Positions 13,250 through 55,824 of a DNA stretch of 64,000 nt are shown here, one piece after another. The DNA lies in contig NC_080717.1 of assembly GCF_019097595.1 (NCBI RefSeq), positions 14,068,336 to 14,132,335 on the forward strand, in the 5' to 3' direction. This stretch comes from Hemibagrus wyckioides (lineage: Eukaryota; Chordata; Actinopteri; Siluriformes; Bagridae). Position 1 is the stretch's first letter. The number at the start of each line of letters is the position of its first letter. The notes under the pieces were generated by a model. That model saw only the letters and a list, made by a program, of their open reading frames with translations, was not told the origin of the DNA and searched no databases. The translations under genes were made by a program, and so were the position numbers.

Positions 13250-13475
13250 GGATGTTACACTATGACATGTGTTGTAGGCTGATTGGCCTCTCTAAATTGT
13301 CCATGATGTGTGAATGGGTGTGGGAGTGTGTGTGTGTGTGTGTGATTGTATCCTTTGATAGGTTGGCACACTGTGCAGGGTGTCCCCCACCTTGTGAATT
13401 GAGAGTCCCATGGGATAGACTCCATCAGGGATCCCAGAAAACCATACAGAAAATTAATGAATGAATTGAATGAAT
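13250..13475 (+). repeat. Fish interspersed repeat, tail fragment with TG run
   Basis: The order GTAGGCTGATTGGC, CTCTAAATTGTCC, a TG microsatellite, TTGATAGGTTGGCACAC, CAGGGTGTCCCCC and a terminal GAATGAATG repeat is the typical 3' part of the fish SINE-like family also seen at 11515-11685 and 27303-27635. Confidence 0.8.
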
Positions 13476-14114
13476 GAATGAGTTTTTGTACCCATTTACA
13501 CTTGTATCAAAACGATCACTACCTGGAACAAGAAAAGGGTACGTGCAAGATCACAGACAAGAAGTAACTTTAATTTAATATTGTGAATTTTAAAAGTTAT
13601 TTTACAGCCTTCATCCAAAAAATGATAACAATCTATACAGTAGTTTTTGTCAATAGACCTGCTCAGTGTGGATCCATTCAAAGACATGACAACAACAACA
13701 GCAAAAAAAAAGAAAGAGAAAAGAGGATAGGAAAGGAAAACAAATGGGAACCAGCTTTTTTTGGTTTGAGTATTGTTATATTGAATGTTTGTTGCTTCAT
13801 CAGCTGCCCATCCTGATCATTAAGATGGAAACATGTACAAAGAGCAAAGAGTCCATTGCAGGACAGCCACAGATTTCTAGTTTATATGAAAGAAAAAGTT
13901 TCCACTCAGAAACAGTGAGAATGTGAAAGAAGTGCCCAAAGGCTGCTGTCATCAGTGGCTTCTGTCATAAAGTACACACACCCACACATACACACACACA
14001 CACGTGTTGGGGGCAGAGGGACAGAAAGAGAGGGACAGAGAGAGAGACAGACAGAGAGAGAAACACAACATTGGTTCAGGAAAAGCCATATTCTCTGTTT
14101 GATGGTAACACACA
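13476..14114. other. Spacer between repeat and ebf1 poly(A) site
   Basis: No gene recognised. A CA/GA microsatellite occupies 13977-14065. On the minus strand this is TG-rich sequence just beyond the inferred cleavage site. Confidence 0.5.
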
Positions 14115-14130
14115 CTACAGAAAGAAGCAC

Positions 14131-14136
14131 TTTATT
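14131..14136 (-). terminator. Candidate poly(A) signal of ebf1
   Basis: AATAAA on the minus strand (TTTATT on plus), followed about 15 bases downstream by GTAGTGTGTGTTACC, a GU-rich element of the kind that supports cleavage. It is the first such hexamer after the stop codon. Confidence 0.6.
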
Positions 14137-14359
14137 TGGCTCACAAAGGGCCATGCACTTTAAAGCCTAAACACTCGGGGCTCTGTTGGCAATATTGTTC
14201 CAATAGGCAATTTGGCTGGCAGAAGAAAGGGTGTTAATGGCGACGCAAACAGAGTTAGTGTAAGAGCCTGAGAGGCAACATGTTGTGCTCTGACATTCAG
14301 ACCTCTCACTCCAGAGGGAGAAATGTGTCAGTGCTACTTACTGGAGCACTAAGACAGCA

Positions 14360-14360
14360 T

Positions 14361-14393
<33 letters not shown>

Positions 14394-14415
14394 ACAGAGA
14401 GAGAGAGAGAAAGAG
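14360..14415. repeat. (CA)n(GA)n compound microsatellite in 3' UTR
   Basis: CA units pass directly into GA units, interrupted by single AA steps. It lies inside the inferred ebf1 3' UTR. Confidence 0.9.
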
Positions 14416-15787
14416 AGAGAAAGTGTGCTACCATCTGCAGAGTTACACCATCAGATCGGCACTATGTCAGTTAAATGTGAACTCCTGGCTTAAACGCTAT
14501 GGCTTTTTAAGGGTTTTCCCCACTCACACACTAAATAAAACACAAACAAAATTAAAAAAGGCAGTTTTTTGTTTTAAATTAATAATAAAGTGCACCCATT
14601 TCCCCCTTCCAAAATACATAGCTACACACATTAAATATGAATCATACAGTCTCTCCATACACATCAGCTTCCACATTATCCTTCATAATCCAAACCAATA
14701 CAAAATAAATCCACCTCAAACCCTTCATTTACCCTTTCCCTGCTTTGACTAGCGGGGTCTTATTAACAGTATTTATGGAAAACTGCCCAATTTGTGCTTT
14801 TTTTTGATGTGATAAAACTGTCCCATATGTAAGTTGATGGCGTTGTTGAATGGTGGTGATGGGACTGTGCAAGTGATTGTATGCTTATTAGCTTGCATTG
14901 TTAAGGCATCTAAACTGCTGGTACTGGTAAAGTGAAAAGATTAAGACAGAAATATACAGATACACAAGCAGGCATAAATAATTGTCAAATAAAAAGAATA
15001 GAGAAGGATAGGAAAGTAAACCCCAAAAGAGAAAGAAAGTATTTTCATATTTCATCAAAAAAATTCCCCTCCGGTTTCAACACACAAAATGGAACTGTCA
15101 CTCTCAGGAGAGAAGAGCCCATGCATATTATTAGTTTAACAGTATCAACTTTTGTAAGCCTCAACAAGAAAAAAAAGTTATAGATTTATATATTCATCAT
15201 ATATATATATAGATATATATATATATATATATATTTAAAAATCTACACTACTAAATGCTATCAGAATAAGATGCTACTTTTTCCATACATTAAAAAAAAT
15301 GAAAATTGAAAATGAAACAAATTCTTAACTTAAAAATTATACAAAAATAGACAATGGATTTGTTTTTATGAATGTAACTTTAAAAAAAAATGAGAGCATG
15401 GCAAACATGAAAAATAAACACAAACAATACATGAAGTACATTAAAAAAATGAAGACGAACGAAGGTGACAAGTACAAGGGCACATGATCACGGATAAACT
15501 TACATAGTTGAATGAAATGAGGGGAGAAAAAGCAATGTACAAACTTTACATACAGCGTGTTTATGAACGTTTTAGAGAATCTGTTTGTAATTTGCAGACT
15601 CATGATGCTTTCCTGTTCCTGTTGCTTTTTCCTTGCTACAGTCAGTGAGAGGGTTTGATTAGCATGGATCAGAATAGAGTACAGATCACTGGTGATGCGA
15701 AATTGAAAAGCTGCCAGAAGTCATTTCAATATATAAATATAGATAACAATTTTTAAAAAAAAAACAAAAAAAACAATAAAAAAAACA

Positions 15788-15795
15788 TATATACA
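15788..15795 (-). promoter_or_regulatory. Pumilio-type element in the 3' UTR
   Basis: TGTATATA on the minus strand fits the TGTANATA consensus bound by Pumilio proteins. It lies in the inferred ebf1 3' UTR. A single 8-mer in AT-rich DNA may be chance. Confidence 0.25.
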
Positions 15796-16989
15796 AAAGA
15801 GTTGACTAGCAGAGAGAGCTGATTAAATGGTCGTTAGTTTGGACACTTTTTGAAGAGGATGCTGATACAGTGCTGGGTTGATCAGTAACATCCTCTGTTC
15901 ATTTTCTTCATGGTTGTTCTAGCAGCCGGAACGGACATGCCTTCCTCTCCCGCCTCCCTTCTTTTGATCCTTCACAGCAAAGATGACACATGGACAAAAA
16001 GTAATAATCGCAAGCTTGTGGTATTTTGTACTTTTTCATTTGAACTAAACCAGCAACCGCTCAAATTTAAATACATTGACAAGTTTCTTATGACTTCATT
16101 ATGGTGCCTCAAACAAACATCCCTTAGGACATGGAAAAAGATTTTCAAAGCAAACACAGCATAGCAACTCATAGTGTACTCTTGCTTTCGTGTACTACAT
16201 ATTCTGGCACTGATGAGCAGCAAATTATTTTTGTACAAATATAAATATGGATTCATTTCAAAAAGATTCTACTCCTCAAGCACTCCTCCCTAGGAGCAGG
16301 ATGAGGGTCTGGGATCTTCACAGTGGGCAAAAGGCTAATGAAAATCAGCTTGTGAATGCTTTTTAAAATGTTCTTCTGTTCATAAAGACAGATGATCGAA
16401 ACAGCATGTACCTGGATGAGCAATACAAAAGATTACGAACATGGCGGTTAAAACATAAAACAAATTCCAAAAGCAACATGTATGGCAAACATCGTTTGTT
16501 AGCCATGGACTAGCGCCATGATAAAGAGTTCATTTTCATTTAGTTTGTACAGAAAAACACCTGTTTACACAGTTGTCCAGTATTATAAATTTCTTAAACA
16601 TCTCAGAAACATAAAACATAAATTCACTTGTTAAACAGAACCGCAATTTCTCCCCTCACTGCTATACAACAGGAACATTACAGATGAAACGGCTTTCATA
16701 GTGTCGTGTGTGTGTGTGTGTATAGTACAGTCTGTATAAAACACATATATGTTCGCTTCAAAACGACTTTGAGTTTAAAAATGAATTTAGAAAAAAAAGC
16801 AAACCAACACCCCATACTTTTCCCTTCGTTTCAAATTCCTTGTAAAAAGGCCTGAGTTTTCAAAGTTGGGGTTTATCTTGTTTTTTTCCCCCAGTCCTCA
16901 TGGAAACAGGCAGAGCTTCAGGGTCCAGGCTGATGGGGTTTAGAGCATGAGCTGATATAAAACGTGTCTCATCAGCAGCCCAGGAGCCA

Positions 16990-46130
<29,141 letters not shown>

Positions 46131-47744
46131 CTGAAAAGACACAGAATAGCAAAGTATATTATGCCAGGGGTTGTGTAACATCATTGCACTTTCAAGCATC
46201 AGCTTCAAATCTATTCTGCATGACACCCGATGAAGGAGTATCAGCTAGAAGAAAATAAGAAAAAAGTGTCTTATCCTTAATCAAATAAGCAGTAGCCAAT
46301 TTACAGAAAGTTTTTTTTCATGTTCAATCATTATTCAGCATTGGAGATTTTGCAAAAACATTGCTTTAATTCATTTCACTTCAGCATCTATTATGTCTTT
46401 AATTAAAGCTTATTTTGAGGAATATTTTTGATCTTCTCTTCATGTCTGTAACAGACAAGGTTTTCCTTGCAGGCTTTATGTTCTCATGTTCACTGTAAAT
46501 GAACCAACTAGGTTTTTTTTTCTCTCACTTGGTTTCTTCATTATTTGTTTCCCCTTTTCCCTTCCATGCTGCACCTTATTGAAGAACCAGTGTGTGTTCC
46601 TCCACCTGCTGTTTTAAGACACACTCAATTATGCCCTATGGCAGATCACAGCCATGGCTGTCACATGCCACCTCTTGTGCTGTGATTACTTAATATAGCA
46701 ATACAGAAGTCTCAACATCTCCAATTATTTGTACACTAACAATACTTGGACTTCACATATGCTCAAACATACCTATAAATTCACATACAAACAAGACATG
46801 TATGCTTTATTTTTATTCAATGTGTGTACCTATGTGTGTTGATGATCAGCTTTTTTTTTGTTTGTATGTGACTTGCATCGAAAAATTGCACTGAATAATT
46901 TCCTGAGAAAACATGAGAAAGAAACCTTGAGAGGTTTCAGAAGGAAAATGATCATCTTCTGTGTGACAGAAGATTGTAGGAATATAAATCTTTACTCTCC
47001 TACTGAAAAGTCAAACAGCACTAAGTGTGTTGAAAGGATGTTCACAATGAGTACATTATCAGTCCTAGAACAAGGACAGGGAAGCATTCAGGGAATAAGA
47101 CTAAAAGTTAATGTAAGCATTAATTACACTTTTAATATTACTGATAATTTATTTATGCTGATGTTTGTTTATTTTAACAAATGCTATAAATAGTGTTAGT
47201 TAATGGAATCTTAATGTAAAGAATTGCCAAAGACTTCTATATGATCAATATGATGGAAATCCATCGTGGTGATGTGGTAAGTACTTTGAGCCATGTGTGT
47301 GACAATGTGTGTGTGTGTGAATGTGTCCACAAAGATAACTAAGCGCAGTGCTGTTTAGGTAAACAGATTCTTCCCTGAGGGCTGCCTGTATTAAGGCCTG
47401 CAGCCTTCTCTGATATCATTTACTGTAAGGGCTCTAAACCCCACAGTGTTCCTGTCTGAATCTAAACTGCTGCCGCCTGTCTGAGCTCTCCATGATCTCT
47501 CTAGCCATCTCCCACTCTCGCTCTCAGCTGCCCCTGTGTGTCAGTAGCACAGAGAATGTGACCCATTCCTTCTAACACTCAGCTTAACCCCAACACTCAT
47601 ATCACACACTCTCACAGTCCTACTAAATCCCCTGTAAAAACCAGGGTGTGTAGACTATAACTTTCCTACACCTTTGTGTCTCATGCCTGCAGTGTTTACA
47701 CACACACTAAAGGGCTTTATTCTACACTTCAGAAACAAGGAGTG

Positions 47745-47746
<2 letters not shown>

Positions 47747-47795
<49 letters not shown>
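47747..47795. repeat. (AT)n microsatellite
   Basis: About 24 AT units. Confidence 0.97.
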
Positions 47796-47797
<2 letters not shown>

Positions 47798-48357
47798 ACT
47801 GATCTCTGCAGCACTGGAGAGTTTCACATGTCTAATGTTTATTAAAGTGCACACTGTCCCTTTCATAGGGAAGCAATTGGATGGCAGTTTGATTAAGAGC
47901 ACTTCAAATAGTGGACGCTAAATGGGGTCCAAGGTTCTGATAACAGGAAAGAGCTGGACAACACAATGTGATCTTCTAAACATGTTCCTCTACCTAACAT
48001 ATTCATATTCATATATAGTATGCAGCAGATATATTCTGCAGTACATAGTAATATTGACAGCTATGAGAAAGAGAATGGTATACGAACATGTGAACAAAAG
48101 GAAGACCTGCTGAAGAATACATACAGAAAGAGAAGAGAAAGGCAAGCAGGAGGACATACACCTATAGTCGCAGGAGTTAATATAATCCTCAAACATTGAC
48201 CTTTGACTCAGGGTTACATCTGTATGTGCTGAGATATTGAACTTCACCTCTAATTGCTTTTTATGCTTCACCAAGGCTTAAACATAAGCATTACATCAAA
48301 GCAATTTTACACTTTACATACTTTTCATGCTAAATGAAAGTAAATAACAGTTATTAG

Positions 48358-48545
48358 TGTTGTCCTTCAGCTGCTCCCTGTTTGGGGTAACCACAGTGAA
48401 TCATCTGATCCACAATATTTTTAATTTGGCATAGGTTATATATTACATAGGCTGGATGCCTTTCCCTCCCATTTTTATGCAGGCTTGGGACAGACACTGA
48501 GAGTTAACCCCTGGCTAGGTTGGTTCCCTGGCAGGATCCTGCCTC
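48358..48545 (+). repeat. Fish interspersed repeat fragment
   Basis: The order of landmarks is TTCAGCTGCTCCCTG, GGGGTAACCACAGTGAATCA, TTGGCATAGGTT, GGCTGGATGCCTTTCC, then CAGGCTTGGGACAGACACTG. It matches a fish repeat whose canonical words include GTCGCCACAGCGGATCA and GCCGGATGCCCTTCC. CpGs are decayed to TG/CA, so the copy is old. Confidence 0.65.
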
Positions 48546-48589
48546 TGAACCTTAAAGAAGATTAAAGAAAATAACACTAAATATTTGGT

Positions 48590-49520
48590 TGTGTATACCT
48601 TGCTTACCATAACTGCATTAAGCCTGTGAATTGGGGTAAAGATCTTTGGCCAGTCAAAAACCTTCTGATGAAGTGCTTTGTTATGTTGTCAGTGTTTTGG
48701 ATCATTGTCTTGTTGCATGATGAAGTTCTTCATAATTGATTTGGATGCATTTCTCTGTAAATTGGCTGACAGAATGTTTCTGTAAATATCTGTATCCACC
48801 ATTTTTCACAGAGGAGCTTGTTTGTTATGGATCATCAGCAGATCCTTTCTTTCTCCACTCTTTGGCCTTTCTATCACTTTGATAGAGGTTAATCTTGGTT
48901 CCAGACCATTTTTAACTCATATCTGTATTTCTTTGTATTTCAGATCTGGCCTTCTGCTTCTGGCTGCTGCTGAGTTTTGTATCTTGCGTCATGATCTCTA
49001 TTTTTCAGCTCTTAAAAACTTCAAATGGTTCATTGTGATACTTTCACCCATCGAGGTTGTTGGTGATTGGGTTTGACAATTAGCTGCTCTTGTTCTGTCT
49101 ATGTCCACTGCATATGCAATGACTCTGATCAATTTTCCCTAATTTTCAGCTTGTTTTTATCTCATAGACAGCTCTCTGGTCTTCATGTTGGTTTATCCTT
49201 TTTTAACAACAAATGCAGTCTTCAAAGTTAAGTTCTGGCCTCAGCCCAAAAGTAGACATTCAGAGCTATTAATTGTTCAAAGAATCAATCTTACAGGACA
49301 CATGTCAGAAGCATCTGTCAGTCAAATATTCCAATATTTTGATCACTTGGAAAATGGGTGGGTTGAAACAAAATGTGCCATGATCTAAGCTGTTTAACAC
49401 ATCTAGATGTAAATATAAAATTAAATTAAAACTGAAATTCTGATATATTGTCCCATATTCATGTTATATTGTCTCAGAATTGGACTCGTCATTCTAGAAC
49501 TTTTGGAGTAGACTGTATAT
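48590..49520 (+). mobile_element. Old DNA-transposon-like fish repeat
   Basis: The stretch carries words known from an abundant fish element: GACAGCTCTCTGGTCTTCAT, GTTGGTTTATCCTTTTTTAA, CAAATGCAGTCTTCAAAG, then TTTAACACATCTAGATGTAA, and the end CTTTTGGAGTAGACTGTAT. Its class (non-autonomous DNA transposon) is from memory of the family. The left boundary is approximate and there is no intact frame. Confidence 0.5.
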
Positions 49521-49971
49521 AGACACAAAAAACACTTCTTTAGCCCATATAAAACAAATCTCTAAGTTTTTTTTTAACCTGATCTGATTTGTTCTTAAAT
49601 GCACATATAACAATCCAATACATTTTAATTCCTAAGCTCCTCTGAATAACTACTGTCTAGCTGCTTAAAGAGCAACCATCATTCTTTAAATTGCTTGCTC
49701 TAGCTGTGTGGGCTGTGAAGAATGAATGTTAGCAGAGCAGATAGAAAGCATGTGCTAATCTAATGTCAGCACTAAATGCAGCAGTGTGGCATTGGAGCAT
49801 GTGGCATGTGTGAGTATGGTGTTACCCACACCCTCAGTAAATGAGACCAAGTTGACGGCACCGGCCATCAATTATTCAGAGGCTGAGATGGCAATTATGG
49901 CACTGAGCACAACCAGCATGAATATTTTATGAAGGTTAACACAGAGTGAGGGGGATGCAGAGAGAGAAAGG

Positions 49972-50010
<39 letters not shown>

Positions 50011-53000
50011 TTAGCCCTAAGAGACTCAGTGTTACCAAGTCTCACCATGGAGAGTACTCAACTTGCTACTCTCCTATAGCTAGATATCCTTCTTCATCTT
50101 CATGATCTCAGTCTGCCCTTCTCTTGTCACCTTGCACCACTCTGTCTTTATCTTCATTGGCTGTTCGTCTAGGAGTGATCTGCATGAAACATCTTCAAGT
50201 GTTCCTGGTGTAGTTAGGCACTCAGCTCTCCATTACTCCAGTGCTGTGGGCATGGCAGGAATGCTGCAGTTGTTTCAAATGTGTCATGCAGGTCGCGGCT
50301 AATTGAGTAACAGGACACCAGGCTGAAGAGTGATGGCCTAATCTTTGAAGCAACAGTGTCAAAGCTTGCCAGCCACACTGTGCCTGCTGTCTGCTCCTGG
50401 TGACTCTTTGCCTTACATAAAGTCCCTCACTAAAAAAACACATTGCTCACACTTCAAAAATACATGCTACCTGTGCCTTATCAAGCAGGCCAAGCATACA
50501 CATGACTAACAGCATTGAACTCTGATTCAATTCAGCCAAAACATAGAAGTAAACATCAGGAAATGATAACACATTAGAGGCAAAACTATATATACTATAA
50601 GTATATATATATATGTATATGTACACTATATGCATGTGTGTGTGTGTGTGTGTGTGTTTGTGTGTGTTTGTCTGTGTATATATACAGCACAGCAATGTGA
50701 CAGTTACAATGTCTTTCCCTCCCTTCCCCCCTTTTGGAAAACAAAAAGCAAGCATGGGGTGCTGACAGCTCAGAAATTGCTTACAGTACAGATTTCCGAA
50801 AAGATCTACCCCAGGCAAAAAAGTAAAAATATCACTGGCTTGCTTAGCTGGTCTTTCAGATGTCTTACCCCTCCTTCTCAAGCCCCCCTCCTTGCTATGG
50901 CTGGATTTCTGCACCGGCCTGCGAGTTTGGTGCCAAATGCAACCCAAGAACTATTTCAGAAAAAAAATGAAGAGAATTCGCTTATCATAACACATGAGGA
51001 AAGGAGCTCTTGCTTAGCTTTCCACAGCTGAATCCATGTAACAAATACTTGTTCTGACCAGCTTTACCACAGAGAGAATTTGTACTAGCGAGGGGTCATG
51101 CTGTGTTTTCTGTGAAACATTCTTTAGAATTGCAACAACTGAGAAAGCATCATTTGAATGACTTTGATATGAAAACATTTCAGAGAGCCAAGAGTAGGTT
51201 AAAGTACTAAAATGCTTAATTAATATTCCATGTTTCTAGAAAATAACATGGCTCCATTTTGATGCCGTTCTCAGAACAAGATTTTAACTTTCAGTCGTTT
51301 ACACACAGCCCTTGAGCTTGAAAACTTGTTTGCTTATCTCCATCATGTTACTGTAGCCCTCCTCTCTGTGTTTTCACATGATCAATCCAGTCCTTATGTC
51401 ATTACCTCCTCAAGTGCATCGATTTAAGAGGGAGCATGTGAGAGACAAAGATAAAGGAGAATGACATGACGGGGACAGAAAGAATGCATGGAGTGAGAGC
51501 GATGAGTGAGATTTTATATCAGACAGACAAACTAAACCCTGGAGATGAGTGCAGTGTGGCTGGGCGAATTATTTTACATAATAAACGCTTCATATTCAGG
51601 CTTATAATTGATAGCTGAAGTCAGGCAAGACAGCGTAGCCGCCACATTTGGGCTTTGGGAGCTGTCATTCAGAGGCGAGCTGCTGGAGGAGGAGGGATAA
51701 CGACTGTCATCTGACAACTGCCTTATTTAATTCAAACATTACTGCTAACATTAGTGATTACAAAGCCACTGTGTCCTGAGCAGCCATGTCACAGTGCAGT
51801 TTAGTTAATTATCTTGCTTAAAGTTACAGCAGCTGCATGGGTTTGCTATGTTAGGAAATATTTTGGTATGGCAACACACAGTACTGAAGCAAAGTTAAGA
51901 ATGTGATAAGTCAAAGGCTTGGAGAGAGAGAGAGAGAGAGAGAGAGTGATTTTTTATCTATTGAAAATCCTACTTAACAGCTGTTTAAGTCATTGCACAT
52001 GAAACACGCCTGACTCAAGCTTAACCTGGGTTGTAATTGTCAAATTAATGATAGATTACAGGGTGCATTACATGATGACCCAGCTTTAACTTAGCACATG
52101 GAAATAAATATGTTTAATCTGCAAATGATCCTAGCATTTGCATGATTACATTCCAGTAATTCATGCCCTAGCCATCATTCAGAGATCACACAGACTGCAG
52201 AAGAAACTCCCTTTAGTGGACTGTAAACAGCTATAAATATGAGGGTTAGAATTGTGAAGAAAAGGCCATTTTACATAGGTTTTAAAAGAGAGACAGAGAG
52301 AGAGAGAGAGAAAGAGAGAAAGAGAGAGAGAGCACCCTCCTGTATATTTCAGAAGCTGTAGGCAAACACCTCAATAATTCATGGTGTAGAGATTGATTTT
52401 TTTTCCTTTGGCGAAAAGCAGCAGATGTGGCGGGGGCTGGGAGGGGTGGTGTGGTGTTTGGGGGTGTTGGCGCTAAAGAGTGTGGGATGATGGGGAGGAC
52501 AACACTGGGGGTTAGCAGCTAGAGAAATCATTATCTTGCCCACTTATTGTGTGAACAATGGAGCTTTAAAGTGCTCTTTCAAATTACCCCAAAGGGTAAA
52601 ATCACACTCTCTTGCCTTGGAAAATGGCTAATTTATGTTTGTAAAACAAACCTAATTGATCCTTCTTTCACTGTCTTGAGTGAAACAGAGCAAGAAGTGG
52701 TGAATGCAGCAAGAAAGGGGTGAAGCAGTAGGATGCTTACAGTCAGAGGAGGTAAGGGAATAATGATTAGAGATACGAACCAAATGACCTCCAGTGAGGT
52801 TAAGCTTGGGAATCTGCTTAGCAAAAGGAATTTTGGAAAATACATGCTGATTTCAGGAAACAAAAAACATGTAAATTTAAAAAATACAATTAAGCACCTT
52901 GATATAAAATCAAGAGACAACTTATTTACTGTAAGCGGACCAAGAAATGACGATGCCAAAGAAACAACTGTGAGTGAGCAAGATGGAGAGAGGGAGGAGA

Positions 53001-53928
53001 AAGTTGGCTAGTCGTTCTGCGTGTCTGATCGAGTCAGCTCTGTGTGCCTCTGATATGATGGCAGGTGAAGCTTTGAGCGTGAGGGACAACCTTTTGTCAT
53101 TGCGCATACTCACAAATAATTCATTCCTTCAGAGTGGAAGGGGAAGTGTATTGACATGTACCACTTCTACTTTCCTTCACCTGTCTCTTTCAGGCAGGAC
53201 GCAAAGAACACAGAGACCTTTTCACAGAAAACAAGTAGGCACAGGAGCTCTCTTTCTCCTACTACTGACCTAATTAAAGTGGCGCATCTCTCACTTCTCT
53301 TCTCAGCCTTCTCAAAGGTAAAGAGACATAAATAATCCTTGTCGTAACCTACAGTCTGAGACTGATGCTTTGCCATTTCTTTTTTTTCCCCCAGTAAACT
53401 GCAGCATTTGTACAAAGCAAAAGAGTTTGACTGGTGAGTTTTAAATGTCACAGAGGTAGCAGCCAAGCCTTTTACAGAAGAAGCACTCTGCTAGGTACAG
53501 ATGATGAAATGCCAGGGTACCATCAGCTGCCTTGTTATAATTTAATGTACACTTAGCCTCAATCCACAACCAAGAACTTTTGTTATTTCTAATGAAATTA
53601 TTATCAAGTGCAATCTCTTAAACATTATTTTCAGTAATACAGCTGGAAAGATTGCTCTTAGTATAGAGAGGTGAGAAACGTAATATTTTGGAAGATTCCT
53701 AGAGACATTTTTGAATGAAATCCTGTTGTGATCTATATGGGAATTCAATCTGATATTTTTAAGAATCCTAAAGGTGCACAATAAAATAAAAGTTGAGTCC
53801 AATAAGATTCTAAAAATCCAACTGAATATCTAATAGGATTTTTGGAGAAGGGAACTGTATGATCCGATTTTAACTAGCACTAAATTTACATTTCATTCAT
53901 GGATTTGGTGTCTTACATCTCGTTTTAT

Positions 53929-54057
53929 GCATCTTAGCAGTAGAGGGTTACAGGCCTTGCTCACAGGCCCAAAAGTGGCTGCTTGGTGGCCCTGGGATTT
54001 GAACTCATAACAACCTTCTAATTGGTAGTCCAACGTGGTAACCACTGAGCTAGCACT
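53929..54057 (-). repeat. tRNA-derived SINE head and body
   Basis: On the minus strand, TAGCTCAGTGG (54042-54052) is a perfect pol III box A, and GAGTTCAAATCCC (53994-54006) fits box B at tRNA-like spacing. The body that follows, with GGGCCTGTGAGCAAGGCC and CTGTAACCCTCTACTGC, is a known fish SINE-like sequence. It is not a functional tRNA, because no cloverleaf 3' half closes the acceptor stem. Confidence 0.75.
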
Positions 54058-54580
54058 AAATTACAGAAGAGGGTGCAGAAGAAAAACAATTTTTAATGGA
54101 ACAAGAAGAGATTTTTTTAAATATGTATGATATGACTGTTTTTCTAATATCACATTTTATTGACTAGAATTAATCTAGAGATGACAGCTGAAGTGAAAAT
54201 AAAACAAAAGTGACAGGAAATGATGCTGAGAGAATGATGGGGAGAGCAATGTGTTTGTGGTTGTAGCTGTGTACATCACTGTGAGTTGGAGTGTCTCTCT
54301 TGCCTGCTAATCGGCTCCCTGATAATTTATTATTTAAATTATATTAGGCAACGATGTGCAGTCAAGCGGAAGTGGTACAAAACTGCGGCATATTGATTTT
54401 AACAGCGTGCTGTCTCCTGTGATTTGTGGCAGCTCACGGCTGTCTGCGAGTGACAGTCTCGGGATCACAGGGACAGGATGCCACTGCGCCACATGCTAAT
54501 GTGCACTTTAAACATTTAGCAGTAGGAGGTGCTGTAATTGCTTTGACAGCAGACAGGTGACCAACATAGTGTAACCTCTT

Positions 54581-54669
54581 CTGTTCTGTTCTGTTCTGTT
54601 CTGTTCTGTTCTGTTCTCTTCTCTTCTCTTCTCTTCTCTTCTCTTCTCTTCTCTTCTCTTCTCTTCTCT
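54581..54669. repeat. (CTGTT)n(CTCTT)n compound pentanucleotide repeat
   Basis: Seven CTGTT units (54581-54615) pass sharply into about eleven CTCTT units. The two motifs differ by one base. Confidence 0.97.
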
Positions 54670-55824
54670 CACAGAGAAAATCTGTTGGTCTCTTCTTCCT
54701 CTCTCATGAAACAAGATGATAACTCTCTTCATGTCTCAATACAATGTGTAATTAGCTGTGGATGAAGGTCATTAGAAGAAATGGTTCACATACACAGAAT
54801 AGTTGTGCTGTTGCTGTGATGAAGCCATCACCTTTTCATTAGTGTTTTCGTTAACCACTAGTTCCAGGCTGTTTTGGAGTTAGCGTCATTAGCCTGGAAG
54901 TGCTGGGGATATTAGTACAGCAAATTGGTACGGCTTTCTATTGGGTTACAGTGCAAAACATTCTTCCTTCATAAAATGAGAGGTGAGCTTTATTAAATTA
55001 GCCTCCAAAGCTCATGGAGTAAATGGCTGCAAATGAGTGGAGTCTGGGTTCCATGCCTTCCAGCACAAATTTACCAAAATGATTATATACCCTGGCCGGC
55101 AATGCAGCCATATTTTAATAATCTCACTTTCTTGCTTTCATTAAATTAAAATAGGGATTATGTGTCACTTTGGTACAATTAAACACACAATCAACCCCCA
55201 CAAAAAAGATGAAAACATCAGAGCAATAATAAGCTTTAAGTAATCCCTGTAGCAACCAAAATTATTATACCGGATATAATAAACAGCTTGATAATTGCCA
55301 GTGTTACCGCATGCTCAGTTTGATAATTCTGATCTATGATACGAGCCATCATCACAATGAAGTTCTGCAAAGCAAATGGGAGAACAAACCTGTGCAATAA
55401 AAGAGAATGAAAAATATTTTGTATGACGGATGATGGGACAAGACAACATGAAAGAATGTAATAGTTTAAAATGTGGCTTAGACAAGTCATCTGGAGTTTA
55501 TTGGATCAGACGATCACAAACAGCTTGGATAATTGTACATTTTGCTTGAACTTAACCACATTTATCCGGTGCAATATCAGAAGAGCAGTATTAAGTCCAG
55601 CACCACTGTCTGTCAGTTTGATGGAACCACAATATGGCATGCTTAGATTTATGTTTTGGCCTGTAAATGCACTCAAAAGTGATGGCATGTCACATTATAC
55701 ACATAAATATGACAAAAAAAGAGTATTATGAATGGTTAAAACAAAACAAAACAAAAACAACCTACATAAATGTATGCATGTATGTATATATGTATGTGTG
55801 AGTGTATGTATGTACTCAATAAAA

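Larger units (their letters stand above)
14115..16989 (-). other. ebf1: ebf1 3' UTR (inferred)
   Basis: About 2.9 kb between the stop codon and the first canonical minus-strand AATAAA. No earlier AATAAA was seen between 16989 and 14137. The stretch is AT-rich, free of recognised transposons, and holds CA/GA (14360-14415) and AT (15198-15233) microsatellites, one Pumilio-type element and several ATTTA pentamers. The extent is inferred from the poly(A) signal, not from transcript data. Confidence 0.6.

Noticed and set aside
50447..50947. Longest open frame in the window (166 codons, minus strand)
   Set aside because: It runs through TG/CA and TA microsatellites that read as His-Thr and Tyr-Ile repeats, lies in intron 6 and has no family resemblance.
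53929..54057. A tRNA gene
   Set aside because: Box A and box B are present but no cloverleaf closes, and the downstream body is a known fish SINE-like sequence.
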